DNA of 46,150 bases. It comes from an uncultured Prevotellaceae bacterium (GTDB lineage Bacteria; Bacteroidota; Bacteroidia; Bacteroidales; Bacteroidaceae). Each line of letters starts with the position of its first letter. Position 1 is the stretch's first letter. Positions 15,642-25,288 of the stretch are shown one piece after another. The position numbers and the translations under genes were made by a program. Under the pieces are notes generated by a model. The model ran no database searches and was not told the DNA's origin. It was given only the letters and a program-made list of their open reading frames with translations. The DNA lies in the NCBI GenBank assembly GCA_902792855.1, contig CADBBP010000049.1:1-46150 (forward strand). The letters are read 5' to 3'.

Positions 15642-17381
15642 TTACAATTGCATTCTTAGTGTTTCATCTACATAACTGACAAAAGCATGGTTCACCAAGC
15701 GGAGGCCGCCGGGAGTGGGGTAATGCCCCGTGAAATACCAGTCGCCGCCATGTCCCGGGCAAGCTTTGTGAAGCCCCTCGATGCTCTGGAAGACCAGGGT
15801 GACGGGGGCTTGCATCCCGCTCGGACGAAGCATCTCCACGATTTTGCAGTTGAGTTCTTCCACAGTGAAGGGGGCGTAGAGCCTCCTTACGTGGTTGCTT
15901 GTCAACGGTTCGCTCTTGCAGGCATGGTAGATGTCGGCGATGAGTTGATGCATGCCACGCTCTATGGCCAAGGCCATGGCGGCACGGAAGGCACACAACT
16001 CCTCCAAGTGGGCCATGTCGATGCCGTAGTAGTCGGGGTAGCGTATCTGTGGCGAACTCGACACCATCACGATGTTTTTGGGATGGAGCCGGTCGAGTAT
16101 CTTGAAAATGCTCTCCTTGAGGGTGGTGCCGCGCACAATGCTGTCGTCGATGATGACAAGATGATCCTCGTAGGGGACAAGCGAACCGTAGGTGATGTCA
16201 TACACATGGGCGGCCAAGTCATTGCGCTCCGCTCCGTCACTGATAAACGTGCGGAGTTTGATGTCCTTCCACACCACCTTCTCCACGCGAACGTCATGGT
16301 TGAGGCGGCGGATGCCGTCGGTCATGCCGTAGAACGCCACCTCTGCGGTGTTGGGGATGTAGGAGAACACCGTGTGGGCCACATCGCCCCCAATGGCAGA
16401 CATGATGGCCGGAGTGAGTTGCTCGCCCAGTTGCTTCCGCTCTTGGTAGATGGCTTGGTCGGAGCCACGACTGAAATAGATGCGCTCAAAGGAGCAGGAT
16501 GAAGGCTTCGCGGCGGGGAGTATTTGCTGGAGGCGTACCTCACCGCTCTTGTGGACAATCAGTGACTGTCCGGGTTGCAACTCCACGATGGCCTCGGCGG
16601 GAAGGTCGAAGGTGGTCTGGAGCACAGGGCGCTCGCTGGCAAGCACCACCACCTCGTCGTCTTGATACCAGAATGCCGGACGGATGCCCCACGGGTCGCG
16701 CATGGCAAACATTTCGCCCGAACCCGTCAGGCCGCACATCACATATCCCCCGTCGAAGTGTGGCATGGTGCTCTTCAGCACGTTGCCCATCTCCACGTGG
16801 GTGTCTATGTGGTCGGTGATTTGGGTTCCTTCCAATCCCTTCTCTCGTGCCTCATGGTAGAGGCGTTCCACTTCGCGGTCCAGTCGATGGCCCATCAGTT
16901 CGAGTGTGATGTACGAGTCGCCGTAGATGCGTGGTGACTGTCCTTGCGCTGTTAACAGGTGGAACACCTCGTCGATGTTGGTCATGTTGAAATTTCCGCA
17001 CAGGCAGAGGTTCTTTGCACGCCAGTTGTTGCGGCGCAGGAAGGGGTGGACGTATTGTAGGCCTCGCTTTCCCGTGGTGGAATAGCGCAGGTGCCCCATG
17101 TAGAGCTGTCCGGCAAACGTGTCGTCGATACGGTTGAACACTTCCGTGATGGCATCCTTGCCCTCCGCTCTCTCGCGAAACATGTATTCTTCGCCGGCTG
17201 GGGCGTCGAGGTTGACGCATGCCACGCCGGCTCCTTCCTGACCCCGGTTGTGCTGCTTTTCCATCATCAGGTAGAGCTTGTCCAACCCATGGCGCCAGGT
17301 GCCGTACTTCTGCTCGTAGTATGCCAAGGGTTTCAACAGGCGAACCATCGCCACACCGCATTCATGCTTCAGTGGTTCCAT
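15642..17381 (-). CDS. purF: Amidophosphoribosyltransferase-like protein (long PurF paralogue)
   Basis: The 579-residue protein combines a class II glutaminase domain with a phosphoribosyltransferase domain, as in PurF (PRPP plus glutamine to phosphoribosylamine). The likely nucleophile is Cys8 after a short propeptide (MEPLKHECGVAMV), so processing is implied. KQHNRGQEGAGVA and MGHLRYSTTG are conserved. Where PurF has HNGNL, this protein has LCGNFNMTN, so the usual oxyanion Asn appears to be Cys. The PRPP loop VIIDDSIVRGTT is intact. The protein is longer than typical PurF (about 470-505 residues). Its start overlaps the pyrG end by 20 nt. It may be the main PurF or a specialised paralogue. 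Confidence 0.85.
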   Translation of the reverse strand: MEPLKHECGVAMVRLLKPLAYYEQKYGTWRHGLDKLYLMMEKQHNRGQEGAGVACVNLDAPAGEEYMFRERAEGKDAITEVFNRIDDTFAGQLYMGHLRYSTTGKRGLQYVHPFLRRNNWRAKNLCLCGNFNMTNIDEVFHLLTAQGQSPRIYGDSYITLELMGHRLDREVERLYHEAREKGLEGTQITDHIDTHVEMGNVLKSTMPHFDGGYVMCGLTGSGEMFAMRDPWGIRPAFWYQDDEVVVLASERPVLQTTFDLPAEAIVELQPGQSLIVHKSGEVRLQQILPAAKPSSCSFERIYFSRGSDQAIYQERKQLGEQLTPAIMSAIGGDVAHTVFSYIPNTAEVAFYGMTDGIRRLNHDVRVEKVVWKDIKLRTFISDGAERNDLAAHVYDITYGSLVPYEDHLVIIDDSIVRGTTLKESIFKILDRLHPKNIVMVSSSPQIRYPDYYGIDMAHLEELCAFRAAMALAIERGMHQLIADIYHACKSEPLTSNHVRRLYAPFTVEELNCKIVEMLRPSGMQAPVTLVFQSIEGLHKACPGHGGDWYFTGHYPTPGGLRLVNHAFVSYVDETLRMQL

Positions 17382-18972
17382 CGATGCAGGCTTTTATGAA
17401 TGACATGAACAAGGGGTGCGGATGCAGCACGGTGGAGGAATATTCCGGGTGGAACTGGGTGCCGATGTACCACCGCTTGGCGGGCATCTCCACAATCTCC
17501 ACAAGATTGGCGGCTGGATTGACACCTGTGCACCGCATGCCCGCAGCTTCAAACTCCGACTGGTACTGGTTGTTGAACTCATAACGATGCCGGTGGCGCT
17601 CCCTGACAAGTGTGTCGCCACCGTATGCTTCCATGGCATGGCTGCCTTCCAGCAGTTGGCAGTCGTATGCTCCCAGCCGCATCGTGCCGCCCATCTGCGT
17701 GACGGCTTTCTGCTCTTCCATCAGGTCGATGACTTGATGCGTTGTCGTGCTGTCCATCTCGCTGCTGTTGGCGTCCTTGTAACCCAGCACATTGCGTGCA
17801 AACTCAATGACCATCATCTGCATGCCCAAGCAGATGCCGAAGGTGGGCACGTCATGGGTGCGACAGTGTTCTGCGGCAAGGATTTTTCCCTCAATGCCAC
17901 GCTGGCCGAAGCCCGGACAAATCAGTACGCCCTGCATCCCTTCCAACTTTTCACCAACATTCTTGGCGGTGATTTCCTCGCTGTTGATGAAGTGCAGCTT
18001 GGTCCTCACCTCATTGTATATGCCCGACAGGTTCAGGCTCTCGCGGATGCTCTTGTAGGCATCCTGCAAGTCGTACTTGCCCACCAGTCCGATGTGTACC
18101 TCCCGGCTGGCACGCCGCTGTTTCTCCAGGAATTCGTGCCAAGGCTTCATGGCGGGGCGTTCACCCACGGGAATGCCGAGCTTGCGCAGGATGGCGGCGT
18201 CAAGGCCCTGTTGTTGCATGCTCACCGGCACCTCGTAGATGCTCGGCATGTCCTCACTCTGCACCACACATTCCAGGTCAACGTTGCAGAACGAAGCCAC
18301 TTTCAGGCGCATGGCATCGTCGAGGTGGCGCTCCGTACGAAGCACGAGAATGTCGGGCTGGATTCCCATGGCTTGCAATTCCTTTACAGAGTGTTGCGTG
18401 GGTTTTGTCTTCAATTCGTCGGCGGCTTTCAAATAGGGTACATACGTCAGGTGTACGCACACGGCATCGCGCCCCAACTGCCAGCGTAGCTGCCTGATGG
18501 CTTCCATGAACGGCGCACTTTCAATGTCGCCGATGGTGCCGCCTATCTCGGTGATGACGAAGTCCAACTCCTGTTTCGTGGCGTTGAGGAGTATCCTCCG
18601 CTTGATCTCGTCGGTGATGTGTGGCACCACCTGGATGGTCTTCCCCAAGTAGTCGCCGCGACGCTCGCGCTCTATCACGCTCAGATAGATGCGGCCCGTG
18701 GTGACGCTGTTGTCGCAGGTCGTCTCGATGCCCGTGAAACGCTCGTAATGGCCAAGGTCCAAGTCGGTCTCCATGCCGTCTGCCGTCACATAGCACTCGC
18801 CGTGTTCGTAAGGGTTGAGCGTGCCGGGGTCGATGTTGATGTACGGGTCGAACTTCTGGATGGTGATTCTGTAGCCACGAGCTTGCAGCAGCTTGCCTAT
18901 GGATGACGAGATGATGCCCTTGCCCAAGGAAGAGACAACGCCGCCCGTGATGAATATGTACCTGGTCTCCAT
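17362..18972 (-). CDS. pyrG: CTP synthase
   Basis: The 536-residue enzyme aminates UTP to CTP with glutamine and ATP. The N-terminal synthetase domain shows FITGGVVSSLGKGI, FDPYINIDPGTLNPYEHGE and GHYERFTG. The C-terminal class I glutaminase domain carries the catalytic Cys in FGICLGMQMMVIEFAR and the His-Glu in GTQFHPEYSS. The start at 18972 is 3 nt after the amt stop, and the 3' end overlaps purF by 20 nt. This places it in an amt-pyrG-purF-carA-carB unit made almost entirely of ammonia or glutamine users. Confidence 0.97.
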   Translation of the reverse strand: METRYIFITGGVVSSLGKGIISSSIGKLLQARGYRITIQKFDPYINIDPGTLNPYEHGECYVTADGMETDLDLGHYERFTGIETTCDNSVTTGRIYLSVIERERRGDYLGKTIQVVPHITDEIKRRILLNATKQELDFVITEIGGTIGDIESAPFMEAIRQLRWQLGRDAVCVHLTYVPYLKAADELKTKPTQHSVKELQAMGIQPDILVLRTERHLDDAMRLKVASFCNVDLECVVQSEDMPSIYEVPVSMQQQGLDAAILRKLGIPVGERPAMKPWHEFLEKQRRASREVHIGLVGKYDLQDAYKSIRESLNLSGIYNEVRTKLHFINSEEITAKNVGEKLEGMQGVLICPGFGQRGIEGKILAAEHCRTHDVPTFGICLGMQMMVIEFARNVLGYKDANSSEMDSTTTHQVIDLMEEQKAVTQMGGTMRLGAYDCQLLEGSHAMEAYGGDTLVRERHRHRYEFNNQYQSEFEAAGMRCTGVNPAANLVEIVEMPAKRWYIGTQFHPEYSSTVLHPHPLFMSFIKACIDGTTEA

Positions 18973-18975
18973 GGC

Positions 18976-20355
18976 TTATCTTTTCTTTTCCCTGAGATGC
19001 TCCTCATATTCCGCCAACTCGCGCTCGCCGATATGGGCCAAGCCGTAGTGCTCGTCGTGCTGGGAGAAGTCGAGGCCCACCTTCTCACTATAGGTGGAGA
19101 CTCGCATGGGGATGAGTTTGTCGATGACCTTGTAGCCAAGCCAACTCATGGCGAACGTATAGGCGAACACGATGACGATGGCCAACAGGTGATAGAGGAA
19201 TATCACCATGCCGTCCCAAGTGCCGGCGATGAGACCTTCCTGGATGAATATGCCGGTAAGTACCGTGCCGAAGATGCCGCCGGTGCCGTGGGTGGGAAAT
19301 ACGTCGAGCGCATCGTCGATGCTGCTGCGCGAACGCCAATAGACCGCCACGTTGCAGATGAGCGTGATGACAAAGGCGATGAAAATGCTCTGACCAACGG
19401 TGACATAGCCGGCTGAGGGGGTGATGGCCACCAAACCTACTACGCAGCCTACGGCGGCTCCCATGGCCGAGGGCTTCCGACCGCGTAGGCAGTCGAAGAA
19501 TATCCATGTCATCATGGCTGTGGCTGAGGCTGTGTTGGTGTTCAGGAACGCCTTCACCGCCTGTCCGTCGGCATGGAGGGAAGAGCCGGCGTTGAAGCCG
19601 AACCAACCCAACCATAACAGGGCGGCTCCCAGCAGCACGAAGGGGATGTTGGCCGGCTCGCTCTTCTCCGTGCTGCGACGGCCGAGGAAGATGGCTCCGG
19701 CAAGGGCGGCTATGCCCGAGGAAGCGTGAACCACGATGCCGCCGGCGAAGTCCACCACGCCCCAGCGCATGAACAGCCCTTCGGGATGCCATGTCATGTG
19801 GGCCAGGGGACAATAGATGACAAAGAAGAAAAACATCATGAAGAACATGTACGCGGAAAACCTGACACGCTCTGCAAACGAACCCGTGATGAGCGAGGGC
19901 GTGATGATGGCGAACTTCATCTGGAACAGGGCGAAGAGGGCCAGTGGGATGGTCGGACCGCCTAAGATGTTGCCGGAGGGGGTGACATAGGTGGCTCCGC
20001 CAACGCCGCGAAACATCAGGAACGTCAAAGGGTTGCCTATCACACCGCCAATGTCGTCGCCAAAACACAGGGAAAAGCCGATGACCACCCATAGCACGGA
20101 AATCAAACCCATCGCTATGAATGACTGCAGCATCGTGCTGATCACATTCTTGGCTCCCACCATGCCCCCATAGAAAAACGACAGGCCGGGGGTCATCATC
20201 AACACAAAGATTGTCGCCGTTATCAACCATGCCACATCGGCAGCAGAAATCTTGTCCCAGTCGCATGCAAACGATGGCTCTGAAACCATCAACCCCGACA
20301 AGGCAATCATGGTCATTGCCACCATCAGGATAATCCAACGTCTTTTTACCTTCAT
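18976..20355 (-). CDS. amt: Ammonium transporter
   Basis: The 459-residue Amt/MEP/Rh-family channel conducts ammonium across the inner membrane. An N-terminal signal-like segment (KRRWIILMVAMTMIALSGL) precedes about eleven hydrophobic segments. Typical motifs are TPGLSFFYGGMVGAKNVIS, FAGGIVVHASSGIAALAGA, LLWLGWFGFNAGS and FPTHGTGGIFGT (pore His). A frame extension to 20478 lies upstream of the promoter and is rejected; the ATG at 20355 is used. A glnK (PII) gene, the usual partner of amt, is absent from both sides. The cytoplasmic tail is short and charged. Confidence 0.95.
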   Translation of the reverse strand: MKVKRRWIILMVAMTMIALSGLMVSEPSFACDWDKISAADVAWLITATIFVLMMTPGLSFFYGGMVGAKNVISTMLQSFIAMGLISVLWVVIGFSLCFGDDIGGVIGNPLTFLMFRGVGGATYVTPSGNILGGPTIPLALFALFQMKFAIITPSLITGSFAERVRFSAYMFFMMFFFFVIYCPLAHMTWHPEGLFMRWGVVDFAGGIVVHASSGIAALAGAIFLGRRSTEKSEPANIPFVLLGAALLWLGWFGFNAGSSLHADGQAVKAFLNTNTASATAMMTWIFFDCLRGRKPSAMGAAVGCVVGLVAITPSAGYVTVGQSIFIAFVITLICNVAVYWRSRSSIDDALDVFPTHGTGGIFGTVLTGIFIQEGLIAGTWDGMVIFLYHLLAIVIVFAYTFAMSWLGYKVIDKLIPMRVSTYSEKVGLDFSQHDEHYGLAHIGERELAEYEEHLREKKR

Positions 20356-20401
20356 AAATCCTCTTACATTTATTATATAAACATACTGTTTCAATCCGCA
20401 T

Positions 20402-20410
20402 GCAAAGGTA
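20402..20410 (-). promoter_or_regulatory. -7 element of the amt-pyrG-purF-carAB promoter
   Basis: TACCTTTGC on the minus strand lies 47 nt before the amt ATG. No good TTTG occurs at the usual distance (only T-rich sequence near 20433-20439). A weak -33 box would fit a promoter that needs an activator. Confidence 0.55.
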
Positions 20411-20597
20411 GTGCATTGTGTTAGAAAAATGATTAAAACGGTTTCATTTTGTATTAAAATAATTAACGTAAATGACATTTTGTAAAAATTTGAAATAAAA
20501 ATGCGTCAGTTTGGTGACATCTTGCGCAAAAAACAAGGCGAATGGTGACAAAAAGTAATTTTAAGCAATTTTTTAATTCAAAAATGAAAGAAAAATC
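20411..20597. promoter_or_regulatory. Divergent control region between amt and gltB with direct repeats
   Basis: The AT-rich spacer between the two divergent promoters contains two TGGTGACA copies (20512-20519 and 20543-20550), 31 bp apart or about three helical turns, plus a related ATGACA near 20472. Their place upstream of both promoters makes them candidate operators for a nitrogen regulator. No regulator gene is in the window. Confidence 0.35.
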
Positions 20598-20629
20598 TTT
20601 GGAATATTATCAAAATGAAATACCTTTGC
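20598..20629 (+). promoter_or_regulatory. Promoter of gltB-gltD-dapF-dapL-glnN
   Basis: TTTG at 20598-20601, a 19-nt spacer and TACCTTTGC at 20621-20629 match the consensus fully. Transcription should start near 20636, which fixes the gltB start at 20671 rather than the in-frame ATGs at 20542 and 20584. Confidence 0.75.
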
Positions 20630-20670
20630 ACCAAAATTCAAACAATGTGATAAGTCAAAGCAAGGATAAT

Positions 20671-23600
20671 ATGACAAAATGTAAGTTACAAAACAACCAG
20701 GGAGGACTTTACCAAAGCACTTATGAACACGATTCGTGCGGGGTTGGCATGGTGGTCAACATTCATGGTGGAAAGAGCCATGAACTCGTTGACAACGCCC
20801 TGAAGGTGCTGGAAAACATGGAGCATCGAGGAGCGGAAACCAAGGACAAGACTGGTGACGGTGCTGGCATCATGGTGCAAATCCCACATGAATTCATTCT
20901 TTTGCAGGGAATACCCGTACCGGAGAAAGGCCGATATGGGACAGGTCTCGTCTTCCTGCCCCGAGGGGAGAGGCAGCAGGAAATCTTGCGAGTGATGATA
21001 GAGGAGATCGAGCGCGAGGGGTTGCAGCTGATGCACTTGAGGACGGTGCCCACTTGTCCGGAGGTCTTGGGTGCTGCCGCAAGGGAAGTGGAGCCCGACA
21101 TCAGGCAAGTTTTTGTCACGGGAGTGAGCGAGGAGTTCAAGGAGAATTTTGACCGGATATTATATAAGGTAAGGAAAAAGATAGAAAACCGCATTGACGA
21201 CGAGGACTTCTACATTTGCTCGCTCAACAGCAAGAACATCGTTTACAAGGGCATGCTGACCAGCGCACAACTGCGAAAATATTTCCCCGACCTGTCGAGC
21301 CCGTATTTCACCAGTGGCCTCGCCTTGGTACATTCGCGTTTCTCCACCAACACCTTCCCAAAGTGGAAACTGGCACAACCCTTCCGGTTGCTGGCACACA
21401 ATGGGGAAATCAACACCATCAGGGGAAACAGAGGGTGGATGAAGGCAAGGGAGAGTGTGCTCAACAGCGAGGCGCTCGGAAACATCAAGCCGCTACGACC
21501 CATCGTGCAGGAGGGCATGAGCGACTCGGCAAGCCTCGACAACGTGTTTGAGTTTCTTATCATGAGCGGACTGTCACTGCCACAGGCGATGGCCATTCTC
21601 GTGCCGGAAAGTTTCAACGACAAAAACCCCATCAGCGACGACCTAAAGGCTTTTTATGAGTATCACTCCATCTTGATGGAGCCGTGGGACGGGCCGGCTG
21701 CTCTGCTCTTCAGCGACGGAAGGTTTGCTGGTGGCATGCTCGACAGAAACGGTCTCAGGCCAAGCAGGTACACCATCACCAAGCAAGGGATGGTGGTCGT
21801 GGCAAGCGAGGTGGGCGTTATGGACTTCGAACCCGCCGACGTGGTGAGCAAGGGAAGATTGCAGCCAGGGAAAATACTCCTCATCGACACGCAGAAGGGA
21901 AAGATTTATTACGATGGGGAAATCAAGGAGCAACTGGCCAAGGCACATCCTTACCATGAGTGGCTGTCAACAAACCGCATACAACTTGAGAAACTCAAGA
22001 GCGGAAGGCACGTGGACAACGCTGTGGGCGACCTCCAGCGAAAACTCGTCTGCTTCGGCTTCGGACAGGAGGACATCGACAAGACAATCATACCCATGGC
22101 AACGACTGCCCAGGAACCCGTGGCGGCCATGGGGAACGACACGCCGCTGGCAGTCATCAGCGACAGGCCGCAAATATTGTTCAACTATTTCAGGCAGCAG
22201 TTTGCACAAGTCACCAACCCCGCCATCGACCCCATAAGGGAGGAGTTGGTCATGTCGCTCACTGAATACATCGGAGCCGTGGGCACCAACATCCTCACGC
22301 CCGATGCTTCCAACTGCAAGATGGTGAGGCTGCCGCAACCCGTGCTCACCAACACGCAGCTCGACATCTTGTGCAACATAAGATACAAGGGGTTCAGGAC
22401 ACGCAAGCTCACCATGGCTTTCTCCTTCACGAAGGGCGTCGGGCAAATGGCTGGAGGCAATGATGGCGCCCAAGCGGGAGAGGATTTGAGAAAGGCCCTT
22501 GACAAACTTTGCAAGGACGCAGAGGAAGCCGTTGACGAAGGATACAACTATGTCATCCTCACCGACAAGATGGACATTCCCACCACCAATGGCAAGGGAG
22601 AGGGTGGCATGGCGTTCATACCGTCGCTCCTTGCCGTCTCTGCCGTGCATCACCACCTCATCAGCGTGGGGAAGCGTGTACAGACAGCCCTCATCGTGGA
22701 GAGCGGGGAAATACGCGAGGTGATGCATGCTGCACTGCTCTTGGGATATGGGGCAAGCGCCATCTGCCCTTACTTGACTTTCGCTGTGCTCGACGACCTC
22801 GTCAAGCAACACAAAATACAGGAGGAGTATGCCACGGCGGAGGCCAACTACATCAAGGCGGTGGACAAGGGACTGAAGAAAATCATGAGCAAGATGGGCA
22901 TCTCCACCATAAGGTCATACCGGGGAGCTAAAATATTCGAGAGCATCGGACTGGACGAAAACCTGCTCAGGCAGTATTTCGGAACGGAGGTGAGCACCAT
23001 CGGCGGCATAGGGCTCAAAGAGATTGCAAGGGATGCGGTACGCTTGCAGCAAATGAGCCTCCACTGCGGAGGGGAAGGAAGGGAGTTCTTGCCAAACAAC
23101 GGACAGTTTGCATGGAGAAGGGACGGAATACTCCACGCTTGGAACCCGGAGGCCATTGCCAATTTGCAACTCGCCACACGCACGGGAAATTACGAGAAAT
23201 ACAAGCAGTGGGCAAAGGCTGTGGACCAGAAACAGAAACCAATCTTCCTGCGCGACTTCTTCGGATGGAAGAAGGCCGACAAGCCAACACCCATCAGTGA
23301 GGTCGAGCCGGTGGAAAGCATCGTGAAGCATTTCGTCACAGGAGCCATGTCGTTCGGCGCACTAAGCATTGAGGCGCACGAAGCGTTGGCACTGGCCATG
23401 AACAAACTCGGCACTCGAAGCAACACCGGTGAGGGAGGAGAGGACAACATAAGGTACCACACCGAAGTGAATGGCGTGAGCTTGAGCAGCAAGACCAAGC
23501 AAATAGCCAGCGGACGCTTCGGGGTGACAGCCGAATACCTGGTCAACGCTGAGGAGATACAAATCAAGGTGGCTCAGGGTGCAAAACCTGGCGAGGGGGG

Positions 23601-25275
23601 ACAGTTGCCGGGCTTCAAGGTCAATGACATCATTGCCAAGACAAGAAATGCCATTCCGGGCATCTCGCTCATTTCCCCACCGCCGCACCACGACATCTAC
23701 AGCATCGAGGACTTGGCACAGCTCATCTTCGACCTCAAGAACATCAACCCCGAGGCTGCCGTCAGCGTGAAACTCGTCGCTGAAAGCGGAGTGGGGACCA
23801 TTGCCGCCGGAGTGGCCAAGGCAAAGGCTGACCTCATCGTCATCAGCGGGGCGGAGGGTGGAACAGGCGCATCGCCGGCCTCGTCCATGCGCTTCGCGGG
23901 CATCTCGCCGGAGATAGGACTGGCTGAGACACAGCAGACACTCGTCATCAACGGCCTCAGAAACCAGGTGAGGCTGCAGACCGACGGACAACTCAAGACG
24001 GCAAAGGATGTCGTCGTCATGGCGATGCTCGGAGCCGACGAGTTCGCTTTCGGAACACTGCCGCTCATCGTGCTCGGATGTGTGATGATGAGAAAGTGCA
24101 ACACGAACACTTGCCCCATGGGAGTGGCCACCCAGAACCCGGAGTTGAGAAAGCATTTCCAAGGAAAGGCGGAATATGTGGTCAACTTCTTCAACTTCCT
24201 TGCCATGCAGGTGCGGGAGTATCTCGCAGAGATGGGCATGCACAGCCTCAAGGAAATCATCGGGCATACCGAACTCATTGAGGTAAGACTGCCCGAAGGA
24301 GCAAGCGATCCAACCGATGAACATCTTTGCGATGCGATGCAGAAATGGAAGACCATTGACTTCGCAAGGTTGTTGCACAAACCCGAAACAGACAAAAAAC
24401 TCTACTGGGACAGGGGGGCGTTCACAAAGGTCGAAGGCGTGAAAGACGAGGAAATCATACGCGCTGCACAAATGGCCATCCAACAACAGCAGGAGGTCAA
24501 CCTCGACTATGCCATCAGAAACACCGACAGAGCCGTCACTACGATGCTCTCGGGCGTCATCGCGAGGGAATATGGTGAGAAGGGCTTGCCGGAAGACACC
24601 ATCAACATCAAGTTCAAGGGGGCTGCGGGACAGTCGTTTGGAGCCTTCGCTGTAAAGGGTCTCAACCTAAGGCTCGAGGGAGAGTGCAACGACTATTTCG
24701 GAAAGGGACTGGCTGGGGGGCGCATCAGCATCCTGCCGCCTACACGCACCGGGGATTATTTCCATGCAGAGGAGAATATCATTGCTGGAAACACGGGGCT
24801 TTACGGAGCCACGTCGGGTGAACTGTATGTCAATGGAATGGTCGGCGAACGCTTCGCAGTGCGCAACAGCGGGGCCATTGCTGTCATCGAGGGGGCTGGA
24901 GACCATTGCTGCGAGTACATGACCGGAGGAAGGGTGGTCGTACTGGGAAGGACAGGACGCAACTTCGCTGCGGGAATGTCGGGAGGACTGGCTTATGTCT
25001 ATGACCCCAATCACACCTTCGACTATTTCTGCAACATGGACATGGTGGAACTCGGGCTTGTAGAGGATGGGGGATCGCGGAAGGAACTCCTGGAACTGAT
25101 ACGACAGCACTACCTCCACACGGGCTCCGCACTGGCAGGAAGGATGCTCGACCAATGGCAACGATACGTGGACGACTTCATTCAAGTGGTGCCTATAGAG
25201 TACAAGCGCGTCCTGCAGGAGGAACAGATGAGTAAACTGAGACAAAAGATTGCCGACATGCAACGTGACTATTAA
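20671..25275 (+). CDS. gltB: Glutamate synthase, large subunit
   Basis: The 1534-residue GOGAT alpha subunit converts glutamine plus 2-oxoglutarate to two glutamates. A propeptide of about 22 residues precedes the class II glutaminase nucleophile Cys23 (YEHDSCGVGMVV). Domains in order are glutaminase (to about 410; LAHNGEINTIRGNRGWMKAR), central domain, FMN-binding synthase domain (EGGEDNIRYHTEVNG, SGAEGGTGASPASSMRFAG) and the cysteines of a 3Fe-4S cluster near residues 1136-1147 (CVMMRKCNTNTCPMGVAT). The C-terminal GXGXG beta-helix follows (GAAGQSFGAF, GNTGLYGATSGELYVNG). It starts the glt-dap-gln operon. Arginine is mostly encoded by AGG/AGA, unlike carB. Confidence 0.98.
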   Translation: MTKCKLQNNQGGLYQSTYEHDSCGVGMVVNIHGGKSHELVDNALKVLENMEHRGAETKDKTGDGAGIMVQIPHEFILLQGIPVPEKGRYGTGLVFLPRGERQQEILRVMIEEIEREGLQLMHLRTVPTCPEVLGAAAREVEPDIRQVFVTGVSEEFKENFDRILYKVRKKIENRIDDEDFYICSLNSKNIVYKGMLTSAQLRKYFPDLSSPYFTSGLALVHSRFSTNTFPKWKLAQPFRLLAHNGEINTIRGNRGWMKARESVLNSEALGNIKPLRPIVQEGMSDSASLDNVFEFLIMSGLSLPQAMAILVPESFNDKNPISDDLKAFYEYHSILMEPWDGPAALLFSDGRFAGGMLDRNGLRPSRYTITKQGMVVVASEVGVMDFEPADVVSKGRLQPGKILLIDTQKGKIYYDGEIKEQLAKAHPYHEWLSTNRIQLEKLKSGRHVDNAVGDLQRKLVCFGFGQEDIDKTIIPMATTAQEPVAAMGNDTPLAVISDRPQILFNYFRQQFAQVTNPAIDPIREELVMSLTEYIGAVGTNILTPDASNCKMVRLPQPVLTNTQLDILCNIRYKGFRTRKLTMAFSFTKGVGQMAGGNDGAQAGEDLRKALDKLCKDAEEAVDEGYNYVILTDKMDIPTTNGKGEGGMAFIPSLLAVSAVHHHLISVGKRVQTALIVESGEIREVMHAALLLGYGASAICPYLTFAVLDDLVKQHKIQEEYATAEANYIKAVDKGLKKIMSKMGISTIRSYRGAKIFESIGLDENLLRQYFGTEVSTIGGIGLKEIARDAVRLQQMSLHCGGEGREFLPNNGQFAWRRDGILHAWNPEAIANLQLATRTGNYEKYKQWAKAVDQKQKPIFLRDFFGWKKADKPTPISEVEPVESIVKHFVTGAMSFGALSIEAHEALALAMNKLGTRSNTGEGGEDNIRYHTEVNGVSLSSKTKQIASGRFGVTAEYLVNAEEIQIKVAQGAKPGEGGQLPGFKVNDIIAKTRNAIPGISLISPPPHHDIYSIEDLAQLIFDLKNINPEAAVSVKLVAESGVGTIAAGVAKAKADLIVISGAEGGTGASPASSMRFAGISPEIGLAETQQTLVINGLRNQVRLQTDGQLKTAKDVVVMAMLGADEFAFGTLPLIVLGCVMMRKCNTNTCPMGVATQNPELRKHFQGKAEYVVNFFNFLAMQVREYLAEMGMHSLKEIIGHTELIEVRLPEGASDPTDEHLCDAMQKWKTIDFARLLHKPETDKKLYWDRGAFTKVEGVKDEEIIRAAQMAIQQQQEVNLDYAIRNTDRAVTTMLSGVIAREYGEKGLPEDTINIKFKGAAGQSFGAFAVKGLNLRLEGECNDYFGKGLAGGRISILPPTRTGDYFHAEENIIAGNTGLYGATSGELYVNGMVGERFAVRNSGAIAVIEGAGDHCCEYMTGGRVVVLGRTGRNFAAGMSGGLAYVYDPNHTFDYFCNMDMVELGLVEDGGSRKELLELIRQHYLHTGSALAGRMLDQWQRYVDDFIQVVPIEYKRVLQEEQMSKLRQKIADMQRDY

Positions 25276-25288
25276 AAAAAGAAAGATT

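Noticed and set aside
17416-18489. 357-codon plus-strand frame opposite pyrG
   Set aside because: Shadow of the high-GC third positions of pyrG; no recognisable domain.
19088-20416. 442-codon minus-strand frame overlapping amt
   Set aside because: Composition is His/Arg-rich and low in membrane segments; the other frame encodes an unmistakable ammonium transporter.
23362-24486. 374-codon minus-strand frame opposite gltB
   Set aside because: Antisense shadow of GltB, whose FMN and Fe-S motifs are intact on the + strand.
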